Below are positions 4,322 through 7,470 of a stretch of DNA of 7,470 bases, piece by piece. The first letter of the stretch is position 1, and every line of letters begins with the position of its first letter. Position numbers and translations under genes: made by a program. Under the pieces are notes generated by a model. It did not search any database, was not told the DNA's origin, and worked only from the letters and a program-made list of their open reading frames with translations. This stretch comes from an uncultured Leucothrix sp. (lineage in GTDB: Bacteria; Pseudomonadota; Gammaproteobacteria; Thiotrichales; Thiotrichaceae). The stretch spans positions 1 to 7,470 of the forward strand of contig CALAJG010000077.1 of the NCBI GenBank assembly GCA_937923375.1, in the 5' to 3' direction.

Positions 4322-7075
4322 TCAGGCTAGTTTAGTTTGCTCACGCTCAAGCACACTACAAATCACTTGATATAACTCTTGGTACGCAAATGGTTTGGAT
4401 AAAAAACTGTTGATTCCTGCTTCTTGATACTCTTGCTTTAACCGACTCAGATCGTAAGAAGTTAAAGCAATTATAGGAATGTTAGGATTTAGTCCATGCG
4501 CTCTAACCCACCGACTTACTTCGAAACCATCTTTTCCAGGCAAGCTAATATCCATCAAAATCACATCAAAACTTCTTTGCTGTAATTGAGCAATCGCGCC
4601 CTCTCCTGTTGATGCAAAAGAAACATTCCCTCCCATATTTTTTATCATTTCTCCGCCAACATAACGATTCAAAGGAGCATCGTCCGTTAATAGAATCTGA
4701 ATTCCTGCCGGTAAAACAAAGTTGTTTAAGTCTTCAGAGAGAATTTCTTGGGAAACGGCAAAGTCTTCTGCAATGTCAAAGACTAACTCAAAGTAGAAAC
4801 AACTTCCCTCTCCGACCTTACTCTTAACTTTCAATTGTCCACCCATCAGTTCGACTAGGCTTTTACTAATCGCCAAGCCTAAGCCAACACCTTCATTAAA
4901 GTTTGACTGAGAATTATTCACTCGTTGATAAGGGTCAAACAAGTTTTTTATATCTTCTGCGGCAATACCAATGCCAGTATCTGCAACTCTGAATTGCAGC
5001 CGAACCGAGTTCTGCGTTGAAGAAGTCAGCTGGTTGACCTCTAAGGTGACATTGCCCTCTTCTGTGTATTTAATTGCATTGTTTACAAGGTTTATCAAAA
5101 CTTGAGATAAGTGTTCACGGTCCCCGGCGATTGATACTGACAGCAAGTCCTCCCCTACCAAACTCAACTCAATCCCTTTATCCTGTGCTTTTTGCTCCAG
5201 AATGTTTTTTACAGAACGTAAGGCTATATCTAAACGAAAGCCTTGTTGTGCCAACTCAAAACCATCATTTTTAACCTTTGCAAAATCTAGCAAGTTATTT
5301 ACAAGTTGCATCATGTAACCACCTGACACCTCTAGCTTTTGAACATAGGTTTTTTGTGTAGCATCAAGTGAACTGAGCTTAAGCAGCGCGCTTAAACCTA
5401 TTATTGCGTTCATAGGCGTCCGTAACTCATGGCTCATCACTGCCAAAAAGTCATCTTTAGCTTTGGTTCTGATTTTTACGACCATCATATTCCAGTAAAA
5501 AATCAAGCCAACGACAAAAAACGCACCAAGAAGAACTGCCCAAAGCATCGTGTAGTCAACCTGACTTTGGTATTTAATGGGAACCCACTTAGTCAGGATC
5601 TCCCGATGCTTTTCGTTGGTCAAATTATTAACGGCCTTTTGTAAAATATTTAATAGAACTTGATCCTTTTTTACAACAGCTATAGATAACTTTAAGTCTT
5701 CGGATATTTTACCGGCAATTTTTAGCTCTCCAAAATACTCACTTTGAAACTCATAGCCTATACTCGCTAAAGTATCCACATAAGCAAATAGCTCTTCATT
5801 TTTTACCTTATCAAGACCTTGATTAATATTGTCGACTTCGACCAAGGTAAGCGAAGGGTATTTTAGTCGAAGTATATTTACAAAGGCATCGCCTCTGATA
5901 ATCCCTATTTTTTCCCCTTCTAAATCAAGAATATTATTAATAAATGGGACATCTACCCTAGTCGCGACAACAAGTGGTACTTCAATGTAATGACTTGTGA
6001 AATTCAAATATTCCTTTCTAGCGTGTGTTTCCATACCTAATGCCAACATGTCACACTTTTCTTGTTTGATATGATTGATGGAATCATTCCAGTTATCAGT
6101 TCTTACAAGCTTAAACTTTGCAGACAGCATTCTCTCGAACAGGCTGTAATAGTCAGCACTCATTCCAACATGCTCTTCCTCATCATTTAGCCCTTCAAAA
6201 GGCAAACCAGACGGATTGATACAGTACTTGATCGTATTTTTATCAAGATACGCTATCTCATTGTGACTCAGCTCAATATGCCCGCCAGCGTATTCTTGAA
6301 TAGACCCCATCCATTTGTTTATTAACTTTTCTTTTTCTTTTTTGGTAATACTATCAAGCCCTTTTTGCATAATAGTACTGAGCAGCGGCTTTTCGATTTG
6401 AACACCAAAGCGTAAGTCTTCTCTCTTGGTATTTTTCAAGCTCAGCTCACTAGCAAGCTTTATATTGGTATAAGAATGTTTCTTGATCAGGTAATTTATA
6501 TTAGTGAGGTTTTGTAGCAAAGCATCTACCTTACCAAACACCAAATCTTCGGTAAGCTCTTCATAAGTATCATAATAAACAAGATCCATGGTGTTCATTT
6601 CTTCAAGTTCTTTTATATAAAAAACATCTTTTAAGACGCCTACTTTTTTATTTTCCAGACTATCTATCCCCGAATACTCACCAAAGTCATCCCTGACAAA
6701 TATCATGATAGGTATTTCATAATAAGCACTAGTAAAAATCGTAAAGGGTTCTCTAAATTTTTTATAAGAAATACTAGTGATCATATCAACTTCTTTATTT
6801 TTAAAAGCGTTGTAGTTGATTGACCAATTTGAAAATATTTTTTCGAAATACAAGCCCGTTTTTTTTGAAATGATCTTCAACAAATCATGCTCAAAACCAA
6901 CAGGTGTATTCTCAATATAATATGTGAAAGGCGTAAAGTCCGGCATCATCGCCACCGTAACTTTGGGATTGGCGGCAATGTATTCTTTTTCTTCTTCAGT
7001 GAAATCTATCGCTTCTGCTGTTGCCCCTATAAAAAAACAAAATGCGAGCAATAGTTGTGCGTAAAGTGTTTTCAT
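4322..7075 (-). CDS. BvgS/EvgS-like hybrid sensor histidine kinase with two Venus-flytrap domains
   Basis: Inner-membrane sensor kinase, 917 residues. A signal peptide (about 1-22, hydrophobic LLLAFCFFIGATA) is followed by two periplasmic solute-binding (SBP_bac_3) domains, about 23-258 and 265-500. The second keeps an ARKEYLNFTSHY block (R353) like the ligand-binding Arg region of amino-acid-binding proteins. One membrane helix (about 509-531) leads directly, without a PAS domain, into HisKA with H549 in MSHELRTPMNAIIG. The ATPase domain has the N box VNNAIKY (664-670), DTGIG (699-703), LFDPYQRV and GVGLGLAIS. The C-terminal receiver has D798/D799, phosphoacceptor D842 in ILMDISLPG, T872 and K894. 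BvgS and EvgS carry an Hpt next; here the protein ends, and Hpt is a separate convergent gene. The ligand is unknown. The ATG has a weak AGG upstream. The gene lies downstream of a TRAP permease gene on the same strand, and is clearly AT-rich. Confidence 0.95.
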   Translation of the reverse strand: MKTLYAQLLLAFCFFIGATAEAIDFTEEEKEYIAANPKVTVAMMPDFTPFTYYIENTPVGFEHDLLKIISKKTGLYFEKIFSNWSINYNAFKNKEVDMITSISYKKFREPFTIFTSAYYEIPIMIFVRDDFGEYSGIDSLENKKVGVLKDVFYIKELEEMNTMDLVYYDTYEELTEDLVFGKVDALLQNLTNINYLIKKHSYTNIKLASELSLKNTKREDLRFGVQIEKPLLSTIMQKGLDSITKKEKEKLINKWMGSIQEYAGGHIELSHNEIAYLDKNTIKYCINPSGLPFEGLNDEEEHVGMSADYYSLFERMLSAKFKLVRTDNWNDSINHIKQEKCDMLALGMETHARKEYLNFTSHYIEVPLVVATRVDVPFINNILDLEGEKIGIIRGDAFVNILRLKYPSLTLVEVDNINQGLDKVKNEELFAYVDTLASIGYEFQSEYFGELKIAGKISEDLKLSIAVVKKDQVLLNILQKAVNNLTNEKHREILTKWVPIKYQSQVDYTMLWAVLLGAFFVVGLIFYWNMMVVKIRTKAKDDFLAVMSHELRTPMNAIIGLSALLKLSSLDATQKTYVQKLEVSGGYMMQLVNNLLDFAKVKNDGFELAQQGFRLDIALRSVKNILEQKAQDKGIELSLVGEDLLSVSIAGDREHLSQVLINLVNNAIKYTEEGNVTLEVNQLTSSTQNSVRLQFRVADTGIGIAAEDIKNLFDPYQRVNNSQSNFNEGVGLGLAISKSLVELMGGQLKVKSKVGEGSCFYFELVFDIAEDFAVSQEILSEDLNNFVLPAGIQILLTDDAPLNRYVGGEMIKNMGGNVSFASTGEGAIAQLQQRSFDVILMDISLPGKDGFEVSRWVRAHGLNPNIPIIALTSYDLSRLKQEYQEAGINSFLSKPFAYQELYQVICSVLEREQTKLA

Positions 7076-7091
7076 AAAAGCCTGAGGCGAT

Positions 7092-7136
7092 TAGCCCGTA
7101 AAATCGATATAGTGCTGAACTCTCGATCATGGGCTA
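7092..7136. promoter_or_regulatory. Inverted repeat TAGCCC-N33-GGGCTA at the kinase promoter
   Basis: TAGCCC (7092-7097) and GGGCTA (7131-7136) are perfect 6-base inverted arms. The second touches the candidate -10 box and the first lies in the leader; arm centres are 39 bases apart. Could be a spaced operator, or chance. Confidence 0.22.
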
Positions 7137-7153
7137 GAATGCATCGATGTCAA
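7126..7153 (-). promoter_or_regulatory. Candidate sigma-70 promoter of the hybrid kinase gene
   Basis: On the minus strand a perfect TTGACA (7153-7148) lies 16 bases before CATGAT (7131-7126), four of six matches to the -10 box. The expected start near 7119 gives a leader of about 45 bases. The -35 begins 6 bases after the stop codon of the TRAP permease gene, so the kinase can be transcribed on its own as well as by read-through. Confidence 0.5.
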
Positions 7154-7158
7154 TACCT

Positions 7159-7470
7159 CTACATCATCGACGGCAAAAACAAAGCAATCGCCGGAATCAA
7201 CGCCAACAGTACTAACCTAAAGATATCCGCAATCCAAAACGGCGTAACACCCTTGAAAATCGTACTAACCGGCACGTCCTTCAACACCCCTTTGAGAACG
7301 AACACATTCAGCCCTATCGGTGGCGTAATCAAGCTAATCTCAGTCGCCACAACCACCAATATACCAAACCAAACCAAGTCAAAGCCCAACGCCTCTACAA
7401 CGGGTGCAAAGATAGGAACGGTCAGCAGAATCATCGACAGCGACTCAAACACACATCCCAGCACCAGATA
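7159..7470 (-). CDS. TRAP transporter large permease (DctM family), C-terminal end (cut by window edge)
   Basis: The reading frame enters from the window edge at 7470 and ends at a TAG (7161-7159), giving the last 103 residues. The sequence has the typical C-terminal layout of DctM/SiaM large permeases: an ESLSMILLTVPIF helix, a PVVEALGFDLVWFGIL stretch, the strongly conserved EISLITPPIGLNVFVLKGV, the KDVPVSTIFKGVTPF amphipathic segment, and a final hydrophobic helix ending in ALFLPSMM. DctM is the membrane channel of sodium-driven TRAP uptake systems for C4-dicarboxylates and other carboxylates; its DctP binding protein and DctQ partner would lie beyond the window edge. The substrate cannot be told. 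No terminator is visible between its stop and the kinase promoter, so transcription may run on into the kinase gene. Confidence 0.93.
   Translation of the reverse strand, partial: YLVLGCVFESLSMILLTVPIFAPVVEALGFDLVWFGILVVVATEISLITPPIGLNVFVLKGVLKDVPVSTIFKGVTPFWIADIFRLVLLALIPAIALFLPSMM

Noticed and set aside
4609..5644. Plus-strand open frames opposite the kinase gene (4609-4827, 5074-5274, 5429-5644)
   Set aside because: Antisense to conserved kinase and receiver motifs, short, and without homology or ribosome binding sites.
1..7470. CRISPR array, tRNA/rRNA gene, complete insertion sequence, integrase or attachment site
   Set aside because: No regularly spaced repeats, cloverleaf sequence, IS termini, recombinase gene or long flanking direct repeats could be seen on either strand.

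Overview
The window looks like part of a gammaproteobacterial chromosome, probably from a marine or otherwise heterotrophic species. The support is a PpnN-type nucleosidase very close to the enterobacterial YgdH family, a TRAP-type carboxylate transporter, a one-domain RRM protein, and a BvgS/EvgS-like sensor kinase. Genus cannot be set from the sequence alone.

Layout. Bases 1-309 (minus) are the start of a Bcr/CflA-type MFS drug exporter cut by the window edge. It diverges from ppnN (541-1911, plus) across a 231-base intergenic region. ppnN ends at a clear intrinsic terminator and is followed by two small plus-strand genes: a DUF1801 protein (1986-2351) and an RRM RNA-binding protein (2430-2675). 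From about 2.7 to 7.1 kb there is a visibly AT-richer signalling cassette: a LuxR/NarL response regulator (2727-3353, plus), a 125-residue protein homologous to the N-terminal domain of IS5-type transposases (3529-3906, plus), a free-standing Hpt protein (3962-4315, plus), and, converging on it with only 6 bases between the stop codons, a 917-residue hybrid histidine kinase (4322-7075, minus). Bases 7159-7470 (minus) are the C-terminal end of a TRAP transporter large permease (DctM), cut by the window edge.

How the genes may work together. The kinase has two periplasmic Venus-flytrap sensor domains, one membrane segment, a kinase core and a receiver, but no Hpt. The neighbouring Hpt protein supplies the missing phosphotransfer step and the LuxR-type regulator supplies the output, so His (kinase) to Asp (kinase receiver) to His (Hpt) to Asp (regulator) is a complete four-step phosphorelay in one locus. 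The odd member is the transposase-derived protein between regulator and Hpt. It keeps the whole N-terminal domain, has an intact reading frame and a plausible ribosome binding site, and stops before the DDE catalytic domain would begin. It may be a domesticated DNA-binding or accessory protein of this phosphorelay, which is the most unusual feature here. Its upstream region also carries clustered palindromes, and the 8-mer AATCGATA occurs once in each of three intergenic regions.
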